Made by a program: the position numbers and the translations under genes. Positions 47,280-56,578 of a stretch of 64,000 bases of DNA are shown here, piece after piece (within the stretch, counting starts at the first letter, position 1; each line of letters starts with the position of its first letter). The stretch is from Paraburkholderia nodosa (lineage in GTDB: Bacteria; Pseudomonadota; Gammaproteobacteria; Burkholderiales; Burkholderiaceae): the NCBI RefSeq assembly GCF_001718195.1, contig NZ_MCNV01000007.1:124001-188000 (forward strand). Direction: 5' to 3'. A model generated the notes under the pieces. That model saw only the letters and a program-made list of their open reading frames with translations. It was not told the DNA's origin and ran no database searches.

Positions 47280-48644
47280 TCACCGGTCGTGGCGAGCGCG
47301 CTTCGCGGCCCGGCGCGCTCGCCGCACGAGCCACGCGCGTTCGAGCGAGAACGCCGTCCATGCGAGCGCGGCCCAGGGCCACGTCCACGCGAGCCAGCGC
47401 GCGAGGCCGTTGAAGTGCAGGTAGCGGCCCTGGCGCCAGTCCGCGAGCACGACGTCGAAATACGGATTCACGGGCAGCACATTCACGAACACGAGGGCCG
47501 CCGCGAGTGCGAGCGTCGCCGCCGCGGCGCGCACGACGCGCGGCAGACGCAAGGCGAGAAACGCGAGCAGCGTGCCCCACACGAGGCCCGCGAGCGCCCC
47601 CGGCGTCGCCCAGTCGAAAATCAGGCCGCTTTGCGACTGCAGAAAGGTCGCGCCTACCTTGACGACGAGTGTCACCGCAATCAGCGCAATGACGAGCCGC
47701 GCGCGCGGCGCCCGCGAGCGCATGGGGAGCGTCGCGAACGCCGCCGCGCCGAACAGGTTCAGCGTCGTAACGATCGCTTCCCAGCCGCTATCGGGCAGGC
47801 GCGCGGCGAGCATGTCGGGCAGCGAGCGCAGATGCCAGGCGGCAGGCGTCCAGGCGAGCACAGCGTCCTGCATCGAGACGTCGAGGCGCTGCCAGAGCGC
47901 ACGCGCCCACTCGCCCAAGCCGAAGAGGCGCGGCGTGGGATACATCGTCGCGAACGGCCAAAGCCCCGCGAGCACCATCAGCACGGCCGCGTCGCGCTCG
48001 AACCAGCGAAAGCGCAGGCGGCGCAGGAAGCCGCGCTCAAGCAGCGCGCCGGTGGCGGGCGCCGCCACGAGCGCGCCGAGCAATGCGCCGAGCGCGTTCG
48101 AGGCGAGATCGAGATTGGACGCCACGCGCGTGGGCAGCCAGGTCTGCACGGCCTCCATGACGCCCGAGAGCAGCGTGCCCGCAATGGCGGCGAGCAACAC
48201 GGCGAGCCAACCGCGCCAGCGGGGCCACGCGGCGAGCACGACGAGCGCGCCGAACGGCATGTAGCCGAGCACGTTGGTGACGATGTCGAACACCGTCCAG
48301 TAGCGTGGCCACGGATCGCCCAGATAGGCGAAGGGACTGAGGCCGAGCGAGCGCCAGCCAGTGAACGGATACCACGAGCCGTAGACGATCAGCGCGGTGT
48401 AGAGCGCGAGTGCCTGGCGCGAGAGCGTCGAGGCCTGGCGCGGCAGCGGCTCGCGTGCGGCGGCAGGCGATGGCGCTGGCGCTGACGCTGACGACGCGGG
48501 CGTGTCGCCGCTGGCGATCGCACCGCGTTCGTCGCCAGCGCCCTGGCCGTTGCTTTGGCCACCGCTTTGACCACCCTCGTCGCCGTCCATCCCGCGCCGC
48601 CCGCCGTGCGGGGCGCGCAGCCGGAGCCGTCCCGCTTCGATCAT
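47280..48644 (-). CDS. VanZ-family membrane protein
   Basis: A 454-aa polytopic protein. Residues 1-70 are a low-complexity, probably cytoplasmic tail rich in Gly, Ser and Ala. The VanZ-like domain starts with LIVYGSWYPFTGWRSLG and has FDIVTNVLGYMPFGALV and a NLDLASNALGALLGA block, then about eight helices in total. VanZ proteins are linked to teicoplanin resistance in enterococci, but in proteobacteria the role is unknown. The start could also be the ATG at 48590. Confidence 0.8.
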   Translation of the reverse strand: MIEAGRLRLRAPHGGRRGMDGDEGGQSGGQSNGQGAGDERGAIASGDTPASSASAPAPSPAAAREPLPRQASTLSRQALALYTALIVYGSWYPFTGWRSLGLSPFAYLGDPWPRYWTVFDIVTNVLGYMPFGALVVLAAWPRWRGWLAVLLAAIAGTLLSGVMEAVQTWLPTRVASNLDLASNALGALLGALVAAPATGALLERGFLRRLRFRWFERDAAVLMVLAGLWPFATMYPTPRLFGLGEWARALWQRLDVSMQDAVLAWTPAAWHLRSLPDMLAARLPDSGWEAIVTTLNLFGAAAFATLPMRSRAPRARLVIALIAVTLVVKVGATFLQSQSGLIFDWATPGALAGLVWGTLLAFLALRLPRVVRAAAATLALAAALVFVNVLPVNPYFDVVLADWRQGRYLHFNGLARWLAWTWPWAALAWTAFSLERAWLVRRARRAAKRARHDR

Positions 48645-48712
48645 CCGCTATCCCGCCCTTGCCCCCGATGTCACGCCGCACATCGCAATCGCGCGACGCC
48701 TCTCTATATCCC

Positions 48713-49387
48713 TCAAGGCGTGCCCGCGAACGACTGCGTGCTCAGCCACGCGCCCACTTGATTGGCGAAATCGTCACTGGCCGCCTGCAGCGCACGCACG
48801 CCGCCCGCGGCGTCGGGCGTGGGCGCCGGCGCGCGCGTGGCGAACGAGCGCTGCGCCAGCACCCTGCCGCCCTGCATGAGCGTTGCGCGCGCAGCCAGCA
48901 CGCCCGCGCTTTGCGTCGGGCTCTCGAACACCTGCTCGAACTCGTACAGCTCGACCTTGAGCATCGGCGCCTGCACGGCGTCACCGCCCGCGAGCACCGT
49001 AGCGTGCGCGCCGAGCGACGTGCGCAGACGTTCCGTGAGCAGCCGCGCGGGCGACATCGTCCAGCGGCTGTTCGCGTAGCGCGCCGTGCGCTGCGAGTCG
49101 AAATTCATCCGGTAGAGGATGCCGTCGTTATCGAGCGGCGGCGGCGCGCTCACGGCCAGCACCTTCAAGAGCGGCCTGGCACCCGGCGCGCCGGGCGCCG
49201 CCGGGGCGGCCTGGGCGCCAGGCGCTTCCTGCGACGACTGCAGGCCGAGGTCGTAGCGAGCCTCGTTGATCGCCGGATTGCTCGCACAGGCGGCGAGGAG
49301 CGCACCGAGCGCGAGCGCCGCCAGCCAGGCTGAGCCGGCCGCTGCAGCGCGTTGCATCGATGGTGGCAGGCGTGATGTGCGTGACAT
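48713..49387 (-). CDS. ABC-type transport auxiliary lipoprotein
   Basis: A 224-aa lipoprotein (signal with lipobox LLAAC, Cys near 34) of the ABC_trans_aux (PqiC-like) family: RYDLGLQSS near the N terminus, LLKVLAVSAPPPLDNDGILYRMNF and RTARYANSRWTMSPARLLTERL. It is the outer-membrane-side partner of MCE transporters. AAGGAAAC precedes the ATG. It is the last of four genes for an Mla/Ttg2-like lipid transporter. Confidence 0.9.
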   Translation of the reverse strand: MSRTSRLPPSMQRAAAAGSAWLAALALGALLAACASNPAINEARYDLGLQSSQEAPGAQAAPAAPGAPGARPLLKVLAVSAPPPLDNDGILYRMNFDSQRTARYANSRWTMSPARLLTERLRTSLGAHATVLAGGDAVQAPMLKVELYEFEQVFESPTQSAGVLAARATLMQGGRVLAQRSFATRAPAPTPDAAGGVRALQAASDDFANQVGAWLSTQSFAGTP

Positions 49388-49473
49388 TGCGTTTCCTTCT
49401 TTGGCGCGCGGCGCATGCGCCGCGCGAAGTGCATCGAATGGTGTCGCGTAGGACCGTCAGGCAGCGGCGCGGC

Positions 49474-50439
49474 CTACCTCGTCCCCGCAGTAGCCGGCCA
49501 CGCAAAGCCCGCCTCGCCGGGCCCGGGCGCCGGCTGCGGCGCGCCGCCGAACAGCACGCTGCGCGGGCTCGTGCTGAAGGTGCCCGCCGCGCGGTCCACG
49601 GCGCGCATGGCCGAGCGCACATCGTCGGTGAGCGAGTCGACGCGCGGCAGCGTGTCGTAGCCCACGCGCGCCGACAGGTCCTGGATCGAGGTGTCGATCG
49701 AGGTGAGCGCCGCGCCGGCCTGGGCCGCCGCCGTGCCGGCCTTGTTGAGGTTGGTCTGGAACGGGCCGTCCGGGCGGTTCATGCTCGTGATCAGCGTGTT
49801 GGTCGACTGCAGCGTGTGCTGCAGCTGCGTCACCGCGCCCGGTAGCTGCTTCGTGGCGGGCTGGAGCTGCTCGGCGAGCACGTTCACGCTGCTCGCGGCC
49901 TGCTGCAGGCTGTTCACGGCCTGCATCACCTGCTTGCGGTTGTCCTCGGAGAGCATTTCGTCGATGTCACCGGCGATGTTGTCGAGCTTGCGCAGGAGCG
50001 CGTCGCCGCGGCGCTGGAGCTGGTCGAGCAAGCCCGGGCGCAGCGGCAGCTCGGCCACGCGCGCTGGCGAAGAATGCAACGGCGAGAGGTCCACGCCGTT
50101 GTCGTCGAGCTGCACGAACGCGATGCCCGTCACGCCCTGCAGCGCGAGCGAGCCGAAGGTGGAGCGCGTCATCGGCGCCTTCTGGTCGACGAGAATGCGA
50201 ATGCGGATCTGGCCCGGATGCTGGGTATCGAACTTGATCGACTGCACCTTGCCCACGTCGATCCCGCGAAACCGCACCGCCGCGTCCGGATAAAGGCCCG
50301 TCACGCTCGAGCGCGAAATGAGGTCGTACGGCACGCGCACGGCCCGATCGGCGCTGAAGAAGACGACGACAAGCGCGATCACGATGAGCAGCCCTATCGT
50401 GAACATGCCCGCCCAGAACGCATGCGGTTTGTTTTCCAT
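49474..50439 (-). CDS. MCE/MlaD-family protein
   Basis: A 321-aa substrate-binding component of a lipid ABC transporter. One N-terminal membrane anchor (about 8-30, FWAGMFTIGLLIVIALVVVFF) is followed by the MCE domain (SVTGLYPDAAVRFRGIDVGKV) and a long helical region (about 150-290) that could form a tunnel or needle. Expected at the inner membrane facing the periplasm. It lies 82 nt after the ATPase gene. Confidence 0.93.
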   Translation of the reverse strand: MENKPHAFWAGMFTIGLLIVIALVVVFFSADRAVRVPYDLISRSSVTGLYPDAAVRFRGIDVGKVQSIKFDTQHPGQIRIRILVDQKAPMTRSTFGSLALQGVTGIAFVQLDDNGVDLSPLHSSPARVAELPLRPGLLDQLQRRGDALLRKLDNIAGDIDEMLSEDNRKQVMQAVNSLQQAASSVNVLAEQLQPATKQLPGAVTQLQHTLQSTNTLITSMNRPDGPFQTNLNKAGTAAAQAGAALTSIDTSIQDLSARVGYDTLPRVDSLTDDVRSAMRAVDRAAGTFSTSPRSVLFGGAPQPAPGPGEAGFAWPATAGTR

Positions 50440-50521
50440 CGTCAGATTCCTTCTTTGGCGGCCGCGGCGCGCCGGTTGAGCCGGTCAGGCCGATCGAGCC
50501 GGATAGCGGCGCGCGCGGGCC

Positions 50522-51457
50522 CTACCACGGCTTGTACCCCACGGCTGCGGGAGCGAGCGCCGCCGGCGGCAGCTTTGCGCGCCGCTCGGGCGGCAGCGCC
50601 TGGAGCGCGCGGCGACCGCGCATGCCCAGAAAGTACTCGCGGATGAATGGATGATCGACGCTCGCCGCCTCTTCCACGGGCGCCGCCACGAGCACCCTGC
50701 GCTCGGCGAGCACGGCCACGCGCGTGGAGAGCGCGACCATGGCGTCGAGGTCGTGCGTGACGAGCACCACCGTGAGCCCCAACGCCCGGTGGAGCGTGCT
50801 GATGAGCTCCACCACTTCGTCGGAGGAGCGCGGGTCGAGCCCGGCCGTGGGTTCGTCGAGAAAGAGCAGCTCCGGCTCCAGCACGATCGCGCGCGCGAGG
50901 CCCACGCGCTTGATCATGCCGCCCGAGAGCGCGGCCGGCATTTTTGACGCGTGCTTGCACGGCAGCCCGACCATTTCGAGCTTGAGCATCACGATGTCGC
51001 GCAGCAGGCCGGCCGGCACCTTGCCGAGTTCGCGCACGGGCTGCGCGATGTTGTCGAACACCGTGAGCGACGAGAACAGCGCGCCCTGCTGGAACAGCAT
51101 GCCGGTGCGCGTGCGCATGAGGCGCGCACGCTCGGCGTCGATGGTCGAAATGTTCTCGCCGAACATCTTGATGGTGCCCGAGGTCGGCTTCTCGAGCCCG
51201 AGGATCTGGCGCACGAGCGTGGTCTTGCCCGAGCCCGAGCCGCCTACCAGCGTGACGATCTCGCCACGGCGAATTTCCAGGTTCAGATGCTGATGGACGA
51301 CGTTGCGCCCATAGCGCTTCGAGAGGTTGTGGACCTCGATCACCGGCTCGCCGATGGTCGGCAGCGGCAGATCCTGCGCGACCTCCTTGAGCGGCGTGGT
51401 GATCGTGCCGGTCGTTTTCGTCTCGATCGTCGTAACCGTCGTGCCAGTCGTGCTCAT
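50522..51457 (-). CDS. ABC transporter ATP-binding protein (MlaF-like)
   Basis: A 311-aa ATPase: Walker A GGSGSGKTT, signature ALSGGMIKRVGLARAI, Walker B LLFLDEPTAGLDP. SGGM(I/Q)KR is characteristic of the MlaF/Ttg2A group. About 45 Thr-rich residues precede the domain, an unusual extension, and the C terminus has an additional ~30 residues. ATG 51457 overlaps the permease stop by 4 nt. Confidence 0.93.
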   Translation of the reverse strand: MSTTGTTVTTIETKTTGTITTPLKEVAQDLPLPTIGEPVIEVHNLSKRYGRNVVHQHLNLEIRRGEIVTLVGGSGSGKTTLVRQILGLEKPTSGTIKMFGENISTIDAERARLMRTRTGMLFQQGALFSSLTVFDNIAQPVRELGKVPAGLLRDIVMLKLEMVGLPCKHASKMPAALSGGMIKRVGLARAIVLEPELLFLDEPTAGLDPRSSDEVVELISTLHRALGLTVVLVTHDLDAMVALSTRVAVLAERRVLVAAPVEEAASVDHPFIREYFLGMRGRRALQALPPERRAKLPPAALAPAAVGYKPW

Positions 51458-52587
51458 GAAAGCCCCACGTTCTGGAACAGGATCGCGAACACGGCGTCGG
51501 CGAGGATCACGATCGTGATCGACGTGACGACCGACGTGGTCGTGCCCTCGCCCAGGCTCTGCGAATTCGCCTTGATGCGAAAGCCGAAGTGACAGCCCAC
51601 GATCGCCACCAGCATGCCGAACGCCACTCCTTTGCCGAGGCCGATCCAGAGATTGGCGATCGGCACGACGCTGGGCATCGAGCGCATGAACCACGAAATG
51701 TCGATGCCCAGCACGATCTTCGCCGCGATCGCGCCGCCTAGCAACGCAATGATGTCGGTCCAGATCACGAGCAGCGGCATTGCGATGCCGAGCGCGATCA
51801 CCCGAGGCAGGATCAGACGCAGGCCGTGCGAGATGCCCATCACGCGCATGGCGTCGAGTTCTTCGGTCACGCGCATCACGCCGATCTGTGCCGTGATGGC
51901 AGAGCCCGAGCGCCCCGCCACGAGAATCGCCGAGAGCACGGGCCCGAGTTCGCGGATCACCGCAAGGCCGAGGATATTGACGATGAACTGGTTCGCGCCG
52001 AACAGGCGCAATTGCTGCGCCGAGAGGTACGACAGCACGATGCCGATCAGAAACGCGACGAGCGCCGTAATCGGCAGCGCGCGCGCACCGGCGTTGTAGA
52101 TGTTTGCCGAAATCTCGATCCATGGCGTGACCTTGGGCTTGCGCACCACGAGCAGCAGATCGAGGATCACGCGCCCGAACATGGCGATGCCGCCGTACAG
52201 GTGGTCGAAGAACGAGAAGATCGCGAGGCCGAGCTGCGTGACCGGATCGATGCGCACGATGCGCTCCGCCGGCTCGCGCACGGAGTCGAGCAGGGCGATG
52301 CGCTCGAAGATATCGCGCTGCGTTTGCGTGAGGTCGACGAGGTCGGCCGGCAGCTTGTGGCCCCAGACGCGCCAGAGCGCCTGGCCGCCGACGTGATCCA
52401 TGCGCTCGACGCCCGAGAGGTCCCAAGCGCCCACGCGCTCTTCGGCGAGCGCACGCAGACGGCGCGCGGCGCCGCCCTGATCGCGGTCGCGCGCGAGCGC
52501 GAGCGCCGTCCACTGGCCAGACAGGCGCACGGTCTTTCCGTGGGTGCCGGCCGAGACTTCAAGGCCGGGCGGCGTGTCTTGATTCAA
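51454..52587 (-). CDS. Lipid ABC transporter permease with N-terminal STAS domain (MlaB-MlaE fusion)
   Basis: A 377-aa protein if the TTG at 52587 is used. Residues about 1-110 form a STAS-like domain (WDLSGVERMDHVGGQALWRVWG), followed by the MlaE permease domain with about 5-6 helices, including ALPITALVAFLIGIVLSYLSAQQL, ELGPVLSAILVAGRSGSA and MRVMGI. In E. coli STAS (MlaB) is a separate protein; here it is fused. The start is uncertain: no ATG lies near, and the open frame to 53064 enters the repeat region and the birA gene, so it is not credible. Confidence 0.85.
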   Translation of the reverse strand: MNQDTPPGLEVSAGTHGKTVRLSGQWTALALARDRDQGGAARRLRALAEERVGAWDLSGVERMDHVGGQALWRVWGHKLPADLVDLTQTQRDIFERIALLDSVREPAERIVRIDPVTQLGLAIFSFFDHLYGGIAMFGRVILDLLLVVRKPKVTPWIEISANIYNAGARALPITALVAFLIGIVLSYLSAQQLRLFGANQFIVNILGLAVIRELGPVLSAILVAGRSGSAITAQIGVMRVTEELDAMRVMGISHGLRLILPRVIALGIAMPLLVIWTDIIALLGGAIAAKIVLGIDISWFMRSMPSVVPIANLWIGLGKGVAFGMLVAIVGCHFGFRIKANSQSLGEGTTTSVVTSITIVILADAVFAILFQNVGLS

Positions 52588-52701
52588 GGGTAAGCACTCG
52601 ACGGACGGGGTGAGCAAACATTGTAGCGAACGCGCCCCGTTTCGTCGGTCCGAAAGCGCACGGTTGACTTTCAGACACGAGGCGAACTGTGGGCAACTCT
52701 C

Positions 52702-52743
52702 TGGATAACCTGTGGACTGCCTGTGGGCGGCCTGTGAATTGCC
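52702..52743. repeat. 42-bp direct repeat, copy 1
   Basis: Begins TGGATAACCTGTGGACTG and ends TGTGAATTGCC. It differs from the copy at 52810-52851 at three of 42 positions. Lies upstream of birA and of the lipid-transport operon. It contains CTGTGG and GGATAAC elements that recall DnaA boxes. Confidence 0.9.
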
Positions 52744-52809
52744 TAAAGATTGGGCAAATTGCGGGGAATCGACGGGCGATTGCCACCTTCGCGCCTGTGG
52801 ACGATTCCG

Positions 52810-52851
52810 TGGATAACCTGTGGGCTGCCTGTGGGTGGCATGTGAATTGCC
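52810..52851. repeat. 42-bp direct repeat, copy 2
   Basis: Begins TGGATAACCTGTGGGCTG and ends TGTGAATTGCC, 108 bp after copy 1 in the same orientation. GTGGATAA just at its left edge is one base away from a DnaA box (TTATCCAC on the other strand). Confidence 0.9.
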
Positions 52852-52915
52852 CACATTTCGGGTCGAAACAGCGTTGCGGGCTGCTACCCGCGCCTCAGCC
52901 ACTACAATATGAGAC

Positions 52916-53827
52916 ATGAATGCGACGCCCCCCACCCCCGAGACTCCGAGCGCCGGCGACTGGCGCATCGACCGCGACCGCGCGATCACGCTGTTCGGCC
53001 CGGCCGCACACGACTGGCCCATCGAGATCGTCGAGGAAACCGGCTCGACCAACGCCGACCTCATGGCGCGCCTGAAGGCGCTGCCGCAAAAGCGCGACGC
53101 CCTCGCACGCCCGATCGTGCGCGTGGCCTATCTGCAGACGGCCGGCCGGGGCCGGCGCGGCCGCACCTGGGTCGCGCAGCCCGGCGACGCACTGCTGTTC
53201 TCGATCGGCTGCGTGCTGCCGCGCCCCATCGAAGGGCTTGCGGGTTTGAGCCTCGCCGTCGGCTCGGCGTTGGTGGACGGCCTGCGCACGCTGCCCGTCA
53301 CGGCGCCCGGACAAATCGCGCTCAAGTGGCCCAATGACGTGCTGCTCGAAGGCGACAAGCTGGTGGGCATCCTCGTGGAAACCGCCTGGACCACCGCCGA
53401 TGCCACAGCGGTCGTGATCGGCATCGGCACGAACGTGCGCGGCGAAGATGCGCTCGCCGCCAGCGTCGAGGCGCTCAACGCCGCGGGCGGCAGCGCGGCA
53501 GTCGTGCCCGGCACGACGCCCACGGCGCTTTCGCGCGCGTGGCCGAACGCCAATCTCACCGACACGCTCGCCGCCGAACTCAACGCACTCGAAGCCGCGC
53601 TGCAACGCTTCGGCGCGGCGGGCTTTGCGCCCTTCCAGGCGCGCTGGAACGCGTGCCACGCGTACGCGGGCCGCGAGGTCGCCGTCTACGAGCAGGGCAA
53701 GGAACTGCTGCGCGGCACCGCGGCCGGCGTGGACGAGCGCGGCCAGTTGCTCCTCGATACGCCGAACGGGCGCGAGACCGTCACGGCCGGCGACGTGTCG
53801 CTGCGGCTCGCGGACAGCGGCGCATGA
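52916..53827 (+). CDS. birA: Biotin-[acetyl-CoA carboxylase] ligase
   Basis: A 303-aa biotin-protein ligase: substrate segment [13 protein letters not shown]/biotin loop GRGRRGRTW, then LKWPNDV and KLVGILVET, and a C-terminal domain with [15 protein letters not shown]. The N-terminal winged HTH of E. coli BirA is missing, so it should be ligase only and not a biotin repressor. It overlaps coaX by 4 nt. Confidence 0.95.
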   Translation: MNATPPTPETPSAGDWRIDRDRAITLFGPAAHDWPIEIVEETGSTNADLMARLKALPQKRDALARPIVRVAYLQTAGRGRRGRTWVAQPGDALLFSIGCVLPRPIEGLAGLSLAVGSALVDGLRTLPVTAPGQIALKWPNDVLLEGDKLVGILVETAWTTADATAVVIGIGTNVRGEDALAASVEALNAAGGSAAVVPGTTPTALSRAWPNANLTDTLAAELNALEAALQRFGAAGFAPFQARWNACHAYAGREVAVYEQGKELLRGTAAGVDERGQLLLDTPNGRETVTAGDVSLRLADSGA

Positions 53828-54627
53828 GCCGCGGCCCCTTCCTCCTGATCGATGCAGGCAACAGCCGGATCAAATGGGCGCTCGTCGCGCAGGATGGGTC
53901 GCGCCTGCACGCGGGAACGATGAATCATGTGCGCGACGACGGCGCGCGATCCGCGCCCATCGCTCATGAAGCTGGTAGCAGCGAAGAATGGGCGACGCTG
54001 CCCCGGCCCGCCGGCGCGTGGATATCGAACGTCGCGGGCGCGGCGGTGGGCGAACGCCTCGGCGCGCTGGTCGAGGCGCACTGGCCCGGTCTCCCGCGCA
54101 CTGTCGTGCGGGCCTGCGCGCAGCAGTGCGGCGTGACGAACAGCTATGCCACGCCCGACGCGCTCGGCAGCGACCGCTGGGCCGGCATGATCGGCGCGCA
54201 CGCCGCCTATCCGGACGAGCCGCTCCTGATCGCAACATTCGGCACGGCCACCACGCTCGAAGCGCTGCGCGCCGACGGCACCTTCGTGGGCGGCATGATC
54301 GCGCCGGGCTTCACGCTCATGATGCGCTCGCTCGGCGAGCACACCGCGCAGCTGCCCGTGGTCGCCGGCGGCATGGCGAATGCTGCCCAGCCAGGCATCG
54401 CTTTCGCCACCGACACGCGAAGCTCGATTTCGGCGGGCTGTGCGCTCGCGCAGGCCGCGCTCATCGAGCGCGCCTGGGCGGATCTACAGGATGCGTGGAG
54501 AATGCCAGTGCGGCTCGTGGTGAGCGGCGGCGCAGCGGCCGAAGTGACAGCGGCGCTCAAGGTGCCGCATACTCGCCACGATGCACTGGTGCTGTCGGGC
54601 CTGGCGCTCATCGCGGCGCAGTCCTGA
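53824..54627 (+). CDS. coaX: Type III pantothenate kinase
   Basis: A 267-aa ASKHA-fold kinase for the first step of CoA synthesis. Motifs: [14 protein letters not shown] (phosphate 1), [29 protein letters not shown] and [11 protein letters not shown]. It starts with an ATG overlapping the birA stop (ATGA). The Betaproteobacterial birA-coaX pairing is well known, for example in Bordetella (bvg accessory factor Baf). Confidence 0.95.
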   Translation: MSRGPFLLIDAGNSRIKWALVAQDGSRLHAGTMNHVRDDGARSAPIAHEAGSSEEWATLPRPAGAWISNVAGAAVGERLGALVEAHWPGLPRTVVRACAQQCGVTNSYATPDALGSDRWAGMIGAHAAYPDEPLLIATFGTATTLEALRADGTFVGGMIAPGFTLMMRSLGEHTAQLPVVAGGMANAAQPGIAFATDTRSSISAGCALAQAALIERAWADLQDAWRMPVRLVVSGGAAAEVTAALKVPHTRHDALVLSGLALIAAQS

Positions 54628-54700
54628 GACGCGCGTCACCCGCGCGCCGCTTACATCCGGCCCTGAAACTGAACGAACGTTTTCGAAGGAGCTTCACACG

Positions 54701-54940
54701 ATGCTGCGCTGGCTGATCGCCATTCTGATTCTCGCCAACGGCCTGGCCTTTGCGGCCATAGGCGGCGTGTTCGGCCCGACGCCCTCGTCGGGTTCGCGCG
54801 AAACCCAGCACCTGAACCGGCAGATCCACCCCGAGCGGCTCGTGGTGAAGCCGATCCGGCCGTCCGAATCGGCCGACGTGCCGACCGTCGGCGGCCCGGT
54901 GACAGAACCGTCGGTGCAGGCGTCGACCCTCACGCAGTAA
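54701..54940 (+). CDS. Small membrane-anchored protein, 79 aa
   Basis: ATG 54701 follows CGAAGGAG by about 8 nt. One N-terminal hydrophobic segment (LIAILILANGLAFAAIGGVF) and a hydrophilic, Pro/Ser-rich remainder. It follows coaX by 73 nt; in related genomes a protein with a similar start and a C-terminal SPOR domain sits here, and this one might be a short form without that domain. That comparison is from memory. Confidence 0.65.
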   Translation: MLRWLIAILILANGLAFAAIGGVFGPTPSSGSRETQHLNRQIHPERLVVKPIRPSESADVPTVGGPVTEPSVQASTLTQ

Positions 54941-54956
54941 GCGACAGCTCAAACGC

Positions 54957-55013
54957 AACCGGCCGGAGTCGGGCGCGCCCAGGCGTTGGGCGGCCCGGCC
55001 TCCGGCCGGTTTT
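54957..55013 (+). terminator. Intrinsic terminator after birA-coaX
   Basis: AACCGGCCGGAG pairs with CTCCGGCCGGTT, followed by TTT; a ~30-nt GC-rich insert forms the loop. It also faces the convergent heptose adenylyltransferase gene. Confidence 0.75.
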
Positions 55014-55050
55014 GCATCGTCCGCCACATCGTGCGGACGTACGTCGCGAC

Positions 55051-55542
55051 TTACTTCGATCCTTCCTGCGCGCGCACTTTCTGCAGCAGCTTCGTCGTGG
55101 AGCGGTCGTGCTCGAAGGCGATCGCGAGCGCCCGACCGCCCCAGCCGCGCACCAGCGCCGACTCGGGCAGCGCGTCCATGTCGTAGTCGCCGCCCTTCAC
55201 GAGAATGTCCGGGCGCAAGGCTCCGATCAGCTCGACGGGCGTTTGCTCACCGAACTGCACGACCCAGTCCACGCTCTCCAGCGCCGCCAGCAGCGCCATG
55301 CGGTCGTTCTCGTTGTTGATGGGGCGGTCATCGCCCTTGCCGAGCATCTTCACCGAAGCGTCGCTGTTCACGCCGACGATCAGCGTGGCGCCCAGCGCCT
55401 TCGCATCGGCGAGATAGGTGACGTGTCCGCGGTGCAGGATGTCGAAGACGCCATTGGTGAACACCACAGGGCCGGGCAGCGAGGCGCGCAGTTGCGCGAG
55501 CGCCTCGCGGGTCGTGATCTTGCGTTCGAAGGTAGCGGGCAT
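55051..55542 (-). CDS. rfaE2: D-glycero-beta-D-manno-heptose-1-phosphate adenylyltransferase
   Basis: A 163-aa nucleotidyltransferase for ADP-heptose synthesis in LPS core assembly, equal to the C-terminal half of HldE. Motifs: FTNGVFDILHRGHVTYL (the HxGH site), GVNSDASVKMLGKG and DILVKGGDYDMDALPES. ATG 55542 gives the family length. In Burkholderia the kinase half is a separate gene (rfaE1), not seen here. Confidence 0.95.
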   Translation of the reverse strand: MPATFERKITTREALAQLRASLPGPVVFTNGVFDILHRGHVTYLADAKALGATLIVGVNSDASVKMLGKGDDRPINNENDRMALLAALESVDWVVQFGEQTPVELIGALRPDILVKGGDYDMDALPESALVRGWGGRALAIAFEHDRSTTKLLQKVRAQEGSK

Positions 55543-55708
55543 GGAATGAGGCTCGGATAAAAAATAGGCGCGGATCGATTTGGGCGTGCCGCATTGAGCA
55601 AGCCATTGAGACGCGCGCCAATGAAAACGGCCCGTCACGCGAAAAGCGCTTCGGGCCGTCCCGGTCGCGGCGCGCCACGAAAGCACGCACGCGAGATGTC
55701 CCGGCGCG

Positions 55709-56578
55709 TCAGGCCGGCTGTTGCGTGCCTTGCTCGGCCTGCAGGCGCTGCACCACTTCCTTGCGATAGCGGTTCAGTTCCTGCGCCGTGGTGAACGTGC
55801 GCTCGAACAGGATCGAGAGGTTGTGCAGAATGCGCTCGATCACCTTCTTTTCCCAGCCGTCGTCGAAACGGATCTGCTCGTCGAGCCAGCGCTCGAGCCA
55901 TTCCGGGTCGGGCAGGCGCGACTGCACGGTGTCGCGCGGGAACAGCGCCTGGTTCACGTGCAGATTCGTCGGGTGCAGCGGCTTTTCGGTGCGGCGCGCC
56001 GAAGCCATCAGCACGCCGATCTTCGCGAACGCCGCGCGCGCGACGTCGCCGAAATTGTTGAGCGCCTTCTTCATGTAGCGCAGATAGGCGCCGCCGTGGC
56101 GCGCTTCGTCGCGCGAAATCGTTTCGTAGATGGCCTTGATGACCGGCTCCGTGTGCCATTCGGCGGCACGGCGATACCAGTGGTTCAGGCGGATTTCGCC
56201 GCAGAAGTGCAGCATGAGCGTTTCGAGCGGCGGCGCCGGATCGAACTCGAAGCGCACGGCGTGCAACTCTTCTTCGGTCGGCACCATTTCCGGCTTGAAG
56301 CGGCGCAGGTATTCCATGAGCACGAGCGAATGCTTTTGCTCCTCGAAGAACCACACGCTCATGAACGCCGAAAAGTCGCTGTCGTGATGGTTGTCGCGCA
56401 GGAACATTTCCGTGGCCGGCAGCGCCGACCATTCGGTGATCGCGTTCATCTTGATGGTCGCCGCCTGCTCATCGGTAAGGAGCGACGCATCGAACTTGTC
56501 CCAGGGAATGTCCTTTTCCATGTCCCATCGGACCGATTCGAGCGATTTGTAAAGTTCCGGATAAAGCATCGTGTTCAT
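55709..56578 (-). CDS. Ferritin-like di-iron protein
   Basis: A 289-aa helical protein with Glu/His sites expected for a di-iron centre: ITEWSALPATEMF, FFEEQKHSLVLM, CGEIRLNHWYRRAAEW and SRDEARHGGAYLRYM. The E...EExxH...E...DExxH order fits the ferritin-like superfamily (acyl-ACP desaturase/fatty-acid-hydroxylase-like). The specific reaction is unknown. GGGGCGGG precedes ATG 56578. A similar single gene is common in Burkholderia. Confidence 0.75.
   Translation of the reverse strand: MNTMLYPELYKSLESVRWDMEKDIPWDKFDASLLTDEQAATIKMNAITEWSALPATEMFLRDNHHDSDFSAFMSVWFFEEQKHSLVLMEYLRRFKPEMVPTEEELHAVRFEFDPAPPLETLMLHFCGEIRLNHWYRRAAEWHTEPVIKAIYETISRDEARHGGAYLRYMKKALNNFGDVARAAFAKIGVLMASARRTEKPLHPTNLHVNQALFPRDTVQSRLPDPEWLERWLDEQIRFDDGWEKKVIERILHNLSILFERTFTTAQELNRYRKEVVQRLQAEQGTQQPA

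Noticed and set aside
52680..52860. Replication origin
   Set aside because: There are only a few imperfect DnaA-like boxes and no AT-rich unwinding region or dnaA/parA genes nearby.
51454..53064. Permease gene extended to 53064
   Set aside because: The extra ~160 residues cover the 42-bp repeats and the antisense strand of birA and have no family character; a start near 52587 gives the normal length.
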